64,000 nucleotides of DNA from a bacterium (lineage in GTDB: Bacteria; UBP6; UBA1177). How positions within the stretch are numbered: the stretch's first letter is position 1; each line of letters begins with the position of its first letter. The notes beneath the pieces are model-generated. The model searched no databases and was not told the origin of the DNA. It was given only the letters and a program-made list of their open reading frames with translations. Both the position numbers and the translations under genes were made by a program. Of this stretch, positions 51,567 to 59,665 are shown piece after piece. Location of the stretch: NCBI GenBank assembly GCA_017405875.1, contig JAFQZM010000030.1, forward strand, positions 32,487 through 96,486. Direction: 5' to 3'.

Positions 51567-53511
51567 TGAGCACATAAAAGAATACTGTAAAAAATTTATT
51601 GAATCTGAAAAGAATCCTCAATTTGCTCTGTTTATCAAAGGAGACTGGGGAACAGGAAAAACTTTTTTTGTTAATAAATTGTTGAAAGAATTATTTTATG
51701 AATGCAAAAAAAATAAAAAAAATCCATATTATGCCTTATTTATCAAAGACTGGGGAAGAGGAAACATTTGTTTTGCTAATGAATTTTTGCAAGAACTAAA
51801 CGAAGATACAAATATTCAGGAATCAGATATCGTTAAGATAAGCTTGTTTGGAGTAGAAACAAGTGATGACATAGATTTGAAAATATATCAAGCAATTCAT
51901 CCGCTTCTATCTTCTAGAAACATGAAAATTATTGGAGCATTTGCTAGAACAGCTTTAAAATTAGGAACCAATATAGATTTCAATAAAGATGGAACAAACG
52001 ATGTGTCATTGACTTTAGGAGGATTTTCATTTGGAAAATCAAAAAAGGTTAATGCGATACAGAAAAAACTGTTGATTGTTGATGACTTTGAACGAGCTTC
52101 AATGCCTCCTTGGAAAATTTTCGGCTATTTTTCTGAGCTCATTACTGAATCAGATACAAGAGTGATTTTTATTGGAAATGAAGAAAAAATTTCGGAACAG
52201 GATGAAGGAAATCGAGAATATTTGCAAATAAAAGAAAAAACCATAGGTATGGAATTTCAAATAGAGCCCGATTTTGATGAAGCCATAAATCAATTTTTAT
52301 CTGAATTTAATTTTGCAGAAAAAGAAGAATTGAGGAAAAATGTTGCTGAAATCGCAGAAAAATTAAACTGCAAAAATTTAAGGATAATTAAGCAAGCACT
52401 TTTCAATCTAAATTTTTTTATGGATGTTATTGATAGATTTGAAGAGGAGGATAAAGAAAAAAGCATTATTGTCTTTTTGATGCTTTTCATTCAAAAAAGT
52501 CTAAATCTCATTAATAAGGATGATGATATTATAAAAGCTATAAATGTGTATTTTAACACAGGACTTCCATACAAAAAATTTTTGGATCAAAAAAAATCCT
52601 TTGATTACATTTACAATAATTACCAAAAAGGGTATGTTCCGCTTTTTAATAATTGGTCTTCCATTATATTTGAAGGAAATTATAGAGGAGACTTACTGAA
52701 AGAAAGTTACAAAAATGAGAAAAAGGCCATTGAAGAATCTCAAAAAGATTCCAGAAAAGCAGTGTTTAAATTGTTGGATTTCTACGCTATGGATAAAACC
52801 ACCTTTTCTCAAACAGTAGAAAAGGCACAAAAAGAATTTAAATCTGGTAATTACTATCATCCTGGGGTATTTTTGCATTATGCCAATATAATGTTGATGT
52901 TTGCCAATTGGAAACTTATACCAGAATCGGTTGATGATATAAAAGAAGACTTTAAACAATTTTTTACTGATAAAGAGGAACAAATTGTTTCGGAACAAGA
53001 TTGGGAAATGCTAAAAACAAGCTATGGTGGTTATGCTTATAATATTGAAGATCCTGATTTCTTGCAGATTTTTAAAAAAGCAGAGTCTTTAAATAATAAA
53101 AAAATCTTAGAAAAAACAAAAAGTGATATAAAAAATGATGCCGATTTAAACGATGTATCTTTGTTTTGCAGCAACATTCGTCATAATGCAAATAACTGTT
53201 ATTATCAACACCCTATTTTAAGTTATTTGGATATGGATGAATTTTACAAAAAGTTGAGTGAAATTTCAGCAGACAATCAAGAGCGTATCGTTGAAAGTTT
53301 TGAGGAACGTTATGGAAAAACAGCGGAAACAGATTCTAACGGACTTATTGAAGAATATCGTGCAGATTATGAAAATTTAAAAAAACTTGCTGAAAAGTAC
53401 CGAGAAGACACCAAAGACTATCAATATGATCCACAAGCCTTTAGAAAGCATTTTGTTGCGAATAGGTGGGCTAAATTGGTGGAGTATTTTGAAAAAAATT
53501 TAAAGAATTAA
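51559..53511 (+). CDS. KAP-like P-loop NTPase embedded in the restriction operon
   Basis: A 650-residue predicted NTPase. ATG 51559 (GGGAGG upstream, eight-base overlap with hsdS) is preferred to the frame start at 51535. The Walker A is G28-DWGTGKT-35; the Walker B is LLIVDDFERA with D175/D176, followed by an IFIGNEEKI sensor-like strand, an arrangement like KAP/STAND-type ATPases. The long C-terminal part (about 250-650) is helical and unrecognised; no membrane helix is evident. Residues 18-45 and 54-80 are an internal duplication covering the P-loop; the second copy (DWGRGNI) has lost the lysine. The gene is strikingly A+T-rich and Asn/Lys/Ile-rich compared with its neighbours. Confidence 0.7.
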   Translation: MNNEHIKEYCKKFIESEKNPQFALFIKGDWGTGKTFFVNKLLKELFYECKKNKKNPYYALFIKDWGRGNICFANEFLQELNEDTNIQESDIVKISLFGVETSDDIDLKIYQAIHPLLSSRNMKIIGAFARTALKLGTNIDFNKDGTNDVSLTLGGFSFGKSKKVNAIQKKLLIVDDFERASMPPWKIFGYFSELITESDTRVIFIGNEEKISEQDEGNREYLQIKEKTIGMEFQIEPDFDEAINQFLSEFNFAEKEELRKNVAEIAEKLNCKNLRIIKQALFNLNFFMDVIDRFEEEDKEKSIIVFLMLFIQKSLNLINKDDDIIKAINVYFNTGLPYKKFLDQKKSFDYIYNNYQKGYVPLFNNWSSIIFEGNYRGDLLKESYKNEKKAIEESQKDSRKAVFKLLDFYAMDKTTFSQTVEKAQKEFKSGNYYHPGVFLHYANIMLMFANWKLIPESVDDIKEDFKQFFTDKEEQIVSEQDWEMLKTSYGGYAYNIEDPDFLQIFKKAESLNNKKILEKTKSDIKNDADLNDVSLFCSNIRHNANNCYYQHPILSYLDMDEFYKKLSEISADNQERIVESFEERYGKTAETDSNGLIEEYRADYENLKKLAEKYREDTKDYQYDPQAFRKHFVANRWAKLVEYFEKNLKN

Positions 53512-53529
53512 TTTATTTAGAGGTCTTAA

Positions 53530-54885
53530 ATGTCAGAATCCCAAAACACTGAATACAAAGAATCTTGGCGCGATGAATATCTGAAATGGATCTGCGGCTT
53601 TGCAAATGCGCAGGGCGGAAAACTTTACATCGGTATTGACGACCATGGAAAAGTTGTCGGCGTAAAAAACGCGAAAAAACTGATGGAAGATATTCCGAAT
53701 AAGATTCAGTCAGGACTTGGCATCATTGCCGAGGTAAATAAAAAGTCTGATGGTGATCTGGATTATATTGAGATCGTCGTTTCGCCGAGTTCCTATCCGG
53801 TTAGTTACCACGGCGAATTTCATTACAGAAGCGGCAGCACAAAACAGCAGCTAACAGGCATCGCACTGACGGAATTCATTATGAAAAAAACAGGTGTCCG
53901 CTGGGAAGATGCGACTGTCGAAAACATCAGTGTTGATGATCTGGACAATGAAAGTTTCAAAATTTTCAGACGCGAAGCGTTGCGCAGCAAGAGAATGTCG
54001 CCTGAAGATTTAAACATTTCCAATGAAGAACTTTTGAAAAAGCTGCATCTGATTTCCGACGGAAAACTGAAGCGTTCCGCCGTTTTGCTGTTTTATAACG
54101 ACCCGAGCATTCTGCAAAACGGAAGTTACGTAAAAATCGGTAAATTCGGTGTCGGGCCTGATTTGCAATATCAGGATACGATCGAGGAATCTCTTATCCA
54201 GATTGCAGACAAAGTAATCAATCTGATTTATCTGAAATATCTGAAAGCCAAAATCACCTACGAAAACGATAAACGCGTGGAAACATACCCTTTTGCGCGT
54301 GATGCGATCCGCGAAGCCGTGTACAATGCCTTGATTCACAATGTCTATATGTTCGGAATTCCGATTCAAATCCGTATTGAAGAGGAGGCAATAATTATAA
54401 GCAACTCCTGCATTCTGCCGGAAGGCTGGACTTCCGAGACATTTTTGCAGACTCATGAATCCAAACCCTATAATCCGGATATTGCCAATGTTTTTTATCG
54501 GGCAGGCTATATTGAAAACTGGGGACGAGGCATTGAAAAAATCTGTAACGCCTGCCGTGATCTTGGTGCAGAGGTGCCGAGATACGAAGTGCGCGGGAAC
54601 GGAATCCGGATTCATTTTGCAGCTTTACAAAGTGCTCTTTTTAAAAATGATGGTGCAAATGAGGGATTAAATGAGGGATTAAATGAGGGATTAAATCTTT
54701 CTGATAAAGAAAAAATCATTATTGAATTGATCAGAAAACATCCTATGACTTCAAATGCAATAATAAGTGAAACTGATTTCTCTCATGCGACTGTTGAGCG
54801 CGCAGTCAAAAAACTTTCAGAACTTTCTGTGATTGTTCGTGAGGGGGCAAAGAAAACTGGTTATTGGAAAATAAAGGAGAAATAA
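53530..54885 (+). CDS. AlbA_2/HATPase_c-type ATP-binding regulator
   Basis: A 451-residue protein with an N-terminal Schlafen/AlbA_2 domain (EYKESW..WICGFANAQGGKLYIGIDDHGKVVGV), a middle region ending in a degenerate histidine-kinase-like ATPase (AIREAVYNALIHNVY; FYRAGYIENWGRGIEKI), and a C-terminal winged helix (HPMTSNAIISETDFSHATVERAVKKLSEL). Between them is a three-fold NEGL repeat. Proteins of this class are often found inside type I restriction loci and in defence islands; some are called RloF-like. GAGGT precedes ATG 53530, and its stop is directly followed by the hsdM ATG, implying coupling with the methylase. Confidence 0.85.
   Translation: MSESQNTEYKESWRDEYLKWICGFANAQGGKLYIGIDDHGKVVGVKNAKKLMEDIPNKIQSGLGIIAEVNKKSDGDLDYIEIVVSPSSYPVSYHGEFHYRSGSTKQQLTGIALTEFIMKKTGVRWEDATVENISVDDLDNESFKIFRREALRSKRMSPEDLNISNEELLKKLHLISDGKLKRSAVLLFYNDPSILQNGSYVKIGKFGVGPDLQYQDTIEESLIQIADKVINLIYLKYLKAKITYENDKRVETYPFARDAIREAVYNALIHNVYMFGIPIQIRIEEEAIIISNSCILPEGWTSETFLQTHESKPYNPDIANVFYRAGYIENWGRGIEKICNACRDLGAEVPRYEVRGNGIRIHFAALQSALFKNDGANEGLNEGLNEGLNLSDKEKIIIELIRKHPMTSNAIISETDFSHATVERAVKKLSELSVIVREGAKKTGYWKIKEK
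54658..54693 (+). repeat. Three 12-bp tandem repeats in the AlbA_2 gene
   Basis: Three copies of AATGAGGGATTA encode NEGLNEGLNEGL in the linker before the winged helix. Because the unit is 12 bp, copy-number changes would lengthen or shorten the linker by four residues without shifting the frame. Confidence 0.85.
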
Positions 54886-56331
54886 ATGCCGAATATAAAC
54901 GGAATCATAAAAACTTTACAGAACATCATGCGTAAAGATGCCGGTGTTTCCGGCGACGCACAGAGAATTGAGCAGCTCGGCTGGATGATAACGCTCAAAA
55001 TCATGGACGACAAAGATGCGGAACTGGAACTTTTGAATGATGATTATGTTTCGGTGATCCCGGAAGAGTTGCGCTGGCGCGCATGGGCAGCCGACAGCGA
55101 AGGCATTACCGGCGATGCGCTCAAAGATTTCGTAGACAACAGACTTTTCCCAGGCTTGCAGAACCTTGACGTTACGGGCAGTGACGGCGAAAGCGTGAAC
55201 AGACGGGCGGTTTTAGTGCGCGATATTTTTGCCGGAACGAACAACTACATGAAAAACAGCACGATTATCCGGCAGGTTGTGAACAAACTGAATGAGATCG
55301 ATTTTAATGCGAGCGAGGACCGCCATGTTTTCGGCGATATTTACGAAGGCCTTTTGCGTGATCTGCAAAGTGCCGGAAACTACGGAGAATTTTACACACC
55401 AAGAGCTGTCACTGAAATCATGACGGAGATTGTCAATCCGCGTCTTGGCGAGAAAGTTCTTGATCCAGCCTGCGGAACAGGCGGATTTTTGACAAGCGCG
55501 ATAGAAAATATCAGAAAGCAGGATGTTCACTCGGTGGAAGATTTGCACGAACTTGAAAACAATATCCTCGGGCAGGAATTGAAGCCTCTGCCGTTTATGC
55601 TTTGCGTCACAAATCTGATTCTGCACGATATTGAGGTGCCGAATATTATTAACGGCGACAGCCTGAACCGCGAATACACAAGCATCGGCGCAAAAGAAAG
55701 AGTAGATGTAATTCTTGCAAATCCACCTTTCGGCGCAAGTGTAAGCGACGGCGTGGAAACGAACTATCCCGCTCAGTTCAGAACAACGGAAAGTGCCGAT
55801 TTGTTCCTGCTTTTAATGATGCGCTATCTGCGTAACGGCGGCAGGGCTGCAATAGTTTTACCGGACGGATCTCTGACAGGAGACGGCGTAAAACAAAGGA
55901 TCCGCGAGGAATTTTTAACACAGTGCAACGTCCACACAATCGTTCGCCTGCCGAATTCGGTCTTTCAGCCTTATGCAAGCGTGGCAACAAACCTGCTGTT
56001 TTTCACAAAAGGAGAACCGACAAAGGAAATCTGGTACTGGGAACACAAACTGCCCGAAGGACAAAAGTCGTATTCCAAGACAAAACCGATCCAAAAATCT
56101 GAATTTGCTTCTCTTCTTGCATGGTGGAACAACCGCAGCGAAAACGATACGGCTTGGAAAGTTCCCATAGAAAAAATTTCTGAAAACGGCTGGAATCTCG
56201 ACATAAAGAATCCTTTCCTGAAAGAAGATGAAATCACTTATTCTACAGCAGAACTCCTTGATATGCTTCATGAATCATTCGTAAAAAGCGAAAGTCTGCT
56301 GGAAGAGTTGAGGAAAGCAGACAAAAATTGA
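54886..56331 (+). CDS. hsdM: Type I restriction-modification DNA adenine methylase
   Basis: Modification subunit of 481 residues that methylates adenine and, with HsdS and HsdR, forms the restriction complex. An N-terminal helical HsdM_N domain (GIIKTLQNIMRKDAGVSGDAQRIEQLGWMITLKIMDD) precedes the methylase domain with FYTPRAVTEIM, the SAM motif LDPACGTGGFL and the catalytic N279-PPF (ILANPPFGAS). ATG 54886 abuts the upstream TAA and has GGAG seven bases upstream. All parts appear intact, so the system could be active. Confidence 0.94.
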   Translation: MPNINGIIKTLQNIMRKDAGVSGDAQRIEQLGWMITLKIMDDKDAELELLNDDYVSVIPEELRWRAWAADSEGITGDALKDFVDNRLFPGLQNLDVTGSDGESVNRRAVLVRDIFAGTNNYMKNSTIIRQVVNKLNEIDFNASEDRHVFGDIYEGLLRDLQSAGNYGEFYTPRAVTEIMTEIVNPRLGEKVLDPACGTGGFLTSAIENIRKQDVHSVEDLHELENNILGQELKPLPFMLCVTNLILHDIEVPNIINGDSLNREYTSIGAKERVDVILANPPFGASVSDGVETNYPAQFRTTESADLFLLLMMRYLRNGGRAAIVLPDGSLTGDGVKQRIREEFLTQCNVHTIVRLPNSVFQPYASVATNLLFFTKGEPTKEIWYWEHKLPEGQKSYSKTKPIQKSEFASLLAWWNNRSENDTAWKVPIEKISENGWNLDIKNPFLKEDEITYSTAELLDMLHESFVKSESLLEELRKADKN

Positions 56332-56363
56332 TTTGGCGACATAATCTTTGCGGAGTATATGTA

Positions 56364-56543
56364 ATGACTCTCGACATATACGAAAGCCTTACCGAAAGCA
56401 TAGAAGCAAAACTTGATGCTGCGGATATTCAGGCGGAAGAGATTTCAGAACGCCTCTCTCATGATGATGTTTTTGACGCTGTCCGCGCTCCGACAAATCT
56501 CCCCTCACCCTTTTCAAAAGGAATTTTGCCGATCCTGCGGTAG
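56364..56543 (+). CDS. Small hypothetical or truncated gene after hsdM
   Basis: A 59-residue frame from ATG 56364 (GGAG upstream) begins MTLDIYESLTESIEAKLDAADIQAEEISERL, a plausible amphipathic start, then ends abruptly in LPSPFSKGILPILR encoded by CTCCCCTCACCC-type sequence that looks repeat-derived. It may be the 5' end of a gene broken by insertion or deletion. No family is recognised. Confidence 0.3.
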   Translation: MTLDIYESLTESIEAKLDAADIQAEEISERLSHDDVFDAVRAPTNLPSPFSKGILPILR

Positions 56544-56722
56544 CACTTCATTCCGAAATGGAATAAACTGAATCTCAACAAGGCGCGAGTATCGGGAACT
56601 ATCGCAAAAATTGCGACACTTGGATGAGTTGTCCGATTTTTACGTACAATTGGATTGAACTATTTCCAATTTGGAAACAGTTGTTATTTCCTCAAAAAAT
56701 AGCCTGAAACATTTCACCTATT
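56544..56722. other. Non-coding, probably decayed stretch with small palindromes
   Basis: No credible gene. Two short perfect dyads stand out: ATTCC-GAAAT-GGAAT (56550-56564) and TTTCCAA-T-TTGGAAA (56663-56677). The region lies between the convergent small gene and the Bro-N gene, so they may act as terminators; neither has a T-run. Confidence 0.4.
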
Positions 56723-57595
56723 TCATTTCGATTCTTCGTCTTCGTCAATGACCGAAGGCTTGCTGTCATGCAAAAGATGCTGGTTGTCGATTGCATTAGA
56801 CGGAGATACCACTTTTTTACCGGTCTTTTTCTCGAGTTCTGTTCTTGCGTTTTTAGCGATAGTTGCTCCGTCAACGGCATTCTGAACATGATCTTTGAAG
56901 TTGTGAGGATCTCTTGATTCCGAAATTTCTTTTGTCGAAAGTTCGGCAAGCATATTCAGAACAAGTTCCTGATTCGTCATGTTGTCGCGGAGGTTTTCTT
57001 TCTTTAAGCCTTTGAATTCCTTATATTCTTTGGCGGTTTTGCCCGCCCAAATCTTGTATATTATATCTGTCAGAGTTGCGAACTGAACACCGTCCTGCAG
57101 TCCGCGCCTTTTCCATTCGTCAGTCAGGTCTTTTCTGATTTCCATGCTTTTCAGACGCTGGTTTATCCAGCTTTCGGAGTAGCCGAGCTGCCTGTATGCA
57201 ATCAGAGCACGGTTTATTGATATTTCAGGATCTTTGATTTCGTCAAGACGTTCTCTTGCGACCTGTGCCATCCACAGTTTGAAGGGTTCTGCTTTCGGCG
57301 AAGGAACCGATTGGATCAGACGGAAAAGCTGTTCCGTTGTCATGCAGTCAGTCGGACGCATTTTCCCGTCTGCAGCAATCATTTTGAACTGTCCGATTTT
57401 TTCGGACAGTTGACTTCCTTCAGCAATAAGTTTGTTTTTTAAGTCATTCCAGTATTTCCTTGGCCTGTCAGAATCGGTCAGAACCGCAATGACATCAACC
57501 ACTGAAAAATACCATTCCTCTGTTTCTTTGTTCCAAAGTGTGCGGACTTGTTTTTCTTCAAAAATTTTGATTTGAGTGTTTTTTACTTCTTCCAT
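56723..57595 (-). CDS. Bro-N domain (antirepressor-type) protein
   Basis: A 290-residue protein whose first ~110 residues are a Bro-N/antirepressor domain (KIFEEKQVRTLWNKETEEWYFSVVDVIAVLTDSDRPRKYWNDLK..) followed by a conserved helical region (VARERLDEIKDPEISINRALIAYRQLGYSESWINQRLKSM; RRGLQDGVQFATLTDIIYKIWAGKTAKEY) seen in bacterial relatives of phage antirepressors and DinD-like proteins. The C-terminal tail is acidic. GGAGG lies seven bases before ATG 57595. It converges on the restriction island and is probably of phage or mobile origin, captured as a regulator. Its own target is unknown. Confidence 0.82.
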   Translation of the reverse strand: MEEVKNTQIKIFEEKQVRTLWNKETEEWYFSVVDVIAVLTDSDRPRKYWNDLKNKLIAEGSQLSEKIGQFKMIAADGKMRPTDCMTTEQLFRLIQSVPSPKAEPFKLWMAQVARERLDEIKDPEISINRALIAYRQLGYSESWINQRLKSMEIRKDLTDEWKRRGLQDGVQFATLTDIIYKIWAGKTAKEYKEFKGLKKENLRDNMTNQELVLNMLAELSTKEISESRDPHNFKDHVQNAVDGATIAKNARTELEKKTGKKVVSPSNAIDNQHLLHDSKPSVIDEDEESK

Positions 57596-57622
57596 TGTGT
57601 AACCTCCAAATAAAAACGTGTA

Positions 57623-57685
57623 ATTATAATTAAATATTTCTAAAAGTAAAATTGTTTTTCTAGAAAAATTCTTTTATTTCTAAAA
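57623..57685 (-). promoter_or_regulatory. Bro-N gene promoter with three phased TTTCTA sites
   Basis: Minus strand: TTTACT (57650-57645), 16-base spacer, TATAAT (57628-57623). In plus-strand view TTTCTA begins at 57637, 57657 and 57677, exactly 20 bases apart, within TATTTCTAAAA (57635-57645), the perfect palindrome TTTTTCTAGAAAAA (57655-57668) and TATTTCTAAAA (57675-57685). One site sits in the -10/-35 spacer and two upstream, as expected of a cooperative operator. Confidence 0.55.
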
Positions 57686-57741
57686 TTTCTTTCTATAATA
57701 TTTTAGTTTTTGTGATTTTTTAATATGGAGAATGAAAACAA

Positions 57742-57789
57742 ATGTTGATTTATGGTTTGCGGACAAGCCGCCCGCGCCCGCATTCGTAA
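57742..57789 (+). other. GC-rich insert with possible 15-codon frame
   Basis: In an otherwise A/T-rich gap of about 300 bases, a GC-rich patch (57759-57782, GCGGACAAGCCGC core with nested GCGG/CCGC arms) stands out. An ATG at 57742 with GGAG upstream would give a 15-residue peptide ending RTSRPRPHS. I think it is more likely a short dispersed repeat than a gene. Confidence 0.25.
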
Positions 57790-57808
57790 AACCCCTTAAA
57801 AATATTTA

Positions 57809-57841
57809 TTGATTTTTCCGAAAAAATAATTAAGGTGCGCT
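57809..57841 (+). promoter_or_regulatory. Promoter-like array for metG
   Basis: TTGATT (57809-57814), 16-base spacer, TAAGGT (57831-57836), one base, CGCTC (57838-57842). The metG start follows about 60 bases later; the leader contains a short CCGGAATTTGCCGG dyad. Confidence 0.4.
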
Positions 57842-57899
57842 CTACTTTTCCGGAATTTGCCGGCCTTTTAAAATTTGAGTTGTTTTTAAGGAGAAAAAA

Positions 57900-59573
57900 T
57901 TGAAGTATTTGGTCACATCAGCTTTGCCTTATGCGAACGGGCCGATCCACCTCGGTCACCTCGCAGGGGCTTACCTTCCCGCCGATGTTTTCGTGCGCTA
58001 TCTCCGCAATATGAAGAGAGATGTCGTCTACGTCTGCGGAACGGATGAACACGGCGTCCCGATCACGATCAACGCGGAATCGCGCGGTATCACCCCCGAA
58101 GACGTCGTAAAAGAGAATCACGAGCTTATCGCACGCGGTTTTGAGATGGCTGAAATGTCTTTTGATATATTTTCAGGAACGCACAACGATATCGAAAAGG
58201 AACTTTCGCAGGATTTCTTCAAGAGACTCGATAAAAACGGATTCATTTCAGTAAGAGACGTCGAACAGTTCTACTGCGAACACGACAAGATGTTCCTCCC
58301 CGACCGCTATGTCGAAGGGACCTGCCCCATCTGCAAAGATCCGGGTGCCCGCGGAGACCAGTGCGACAAGTGCGGAAATGCGCTCAATTCGCTTGATCTT
58401 ATCAATCCGAAATGCAAGATATGCGGTCAGACTCCGGTGAAGAAAAGCTCGAAACACTGGTTCCTTGATCTCGACAAATTTGAAAAAAGGCTCGATGAAT
58501 GGCTTGAAACCAAGACGAACTGGAAAAGCAACGTCAAGGCTTTCTGCAAACAGTGGTTTGAAAGAGGTCTCGAGCCGAGAGGTATCACCCGCGATATCTC
58601 CTGGGGCGTTCCCGTTCCCATCGAAGGAGCCGAAGGAAAAGTTCTTTACGTCTGGTTTGATGCGCCCATCGGCTACATTGCCTTCACGAAAGAGCTTTTC
58701 GCCAAAAGAGGCCTCGATGAAAACGAATGGGAAAAATGGTGGAAAGGCGGCGACGATGTCAAACTCATCCACTTCATCGGCAAGGACAACATTGTTTTCC
58801 ACTCGATAATATGGCCTGCTATGCTTATGGGTCAGGAAGACGGCTGGAAACTTCCAGACGAAATTCCGGCAAACGAATTCCTCAATCTCGAAGGTCAGAA
58901 GATCTCCACAAGCAGGAACTGGGCGATCTGGGTTCACGACTTCCTTGAAAGATTCAACCCCGATTCGGTCAGATTCTACCTTGCTACGATCGCTCCCGAA
59001 ACAAAAGACTCCGACTTCTCGTTCAAAGGTTTCCAGGATGCGAATAACGGCATGCTCGCCGCGATCTACGGCAACTTCGTAAACAGAAACCTGGCCTTCA
59101 TCAACAAGTTTTTCGGCGGAAAGATCGAGGGAGAGATCAAATTCTCGGAAGACGACGACAAAATGTGGGAAGATGTCAACAAGGAACTTAAGGAAGTTCT
59201 CGACTGCTACGAAACTTTCCGCGTGAGAGACGCAGCTTTCCACATCATGGAAATAGGAAGAATCGCGAACAAATACTTCGACGCAATGGCTCCGTGGGCA
59301 CTCAGAAAGAGCGATCCGGCGCGCTGCAACGGCGTATTTGTCAACTGCCTTAACCTTATCAACACTATCGCAACGGTCATGGAGCCGATAACTCCGGCCG
59401 CAAGCAGAAAAGTCAAACGAATGCTTAATCTGCCTGAAGTGTTTGATTTTACTAAACTTTCTGAACACGCCATTAAAGATGGCATAAAGCTTGGTGAAGT
59501 TGAGATACTTTTCGGGATGATCGACGACGAAACTATCGCCGCCGAGAAATCGAGATTAGGCAACAATCATTGA
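57900..59573 (+). CDS. metG: Methionyl-tRNA synthetase
   Basis: Class I synthetase charging initiator and elongator tRNA-Met, 557 residues. The start is TTG with AAGGAG seven bases upstream; no ATG lies closer to the conserved N-terminus. The HIGH motif is H17-L-G-H20; the connective insert holds zinc-knuckle cysteines (CPICKDPGARGDQCDKCG and CKICG); the KMSKS motif is K334-I-S-T-S338. It ends after the anticodon-binding helices, lacking the C-terminal EMAP-like dimerisation domain that some MetRS have. Codon use is C-ending, suggesting strong expression. Confidence 0.96.
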   Translation: MKYLVTSALPYANGPIHLGHLAGAYLPADVFVRYLRNMKRDVVYVCGTDEHGVPITINAESRGITPEDVVKENHELIARGFEMAEMSFDIFSGTHNDIEKELSQDFFKRLDKNGFISVRDVEQFYCEHDKMFLPDRYVEGTCPICKDPGARGDQCDKCGNALNSLDLINPKCKICGQTPVKKSSKHWFLDLDKFEKRLDEWLETKTNWKSNVKAFCKQWFERGLEPRGITRDISWGVPVPIEGAEGKVLYVWFDAPIGYIAFTKELFAKRGLDENEWEKWWKGGDDVKLIHFIGKDNIVFHSIIWPAMLMGQEDGWKLPDEIPANEFLNLEGQKISTSRNWAIWVHDFLERFNPDSVRFYLATIAPETKDSDFSFKGFQDANNGMLAAIYGNFVNRNLAFINKFFGGKIEGEIKFSEDDDKMWEDVNKELKEVLDCYETFRVRDAAFHIMEIGRIANKYFDAMAPWALRKSDPARCNGVFVNCLNLINTIATVMEPITPAASRKVKRMLNLPEVFDFTKLSEHAIKDGIKLGEVEILFGMIDDETIAAEKSRLGNNH

Positions 59574-59665
59574 TACCATAGCTCACATTTTTATTTTTTT
59601 GTAAGGCTGAACTGCACTTATGGGGGTATTTTTGCTTTGCTCACATTTTTTTTGGAGGAAAAATT

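Noticed and set aside
58248..59468. Minus-strand 406-codon frame inside metG
   Set aside because: Antisense to well-conserved MetRS; it reflects codon bias of a highly expressed gene and has no recognisable domain.
59574..59665. Regulatory RNA before potA
   Set aside because: The gap contains two copies of GCTCACATTTTT (59580 and 59639) and T-runs but no stable dyad; I see nothing beyond a possible weak promoter.
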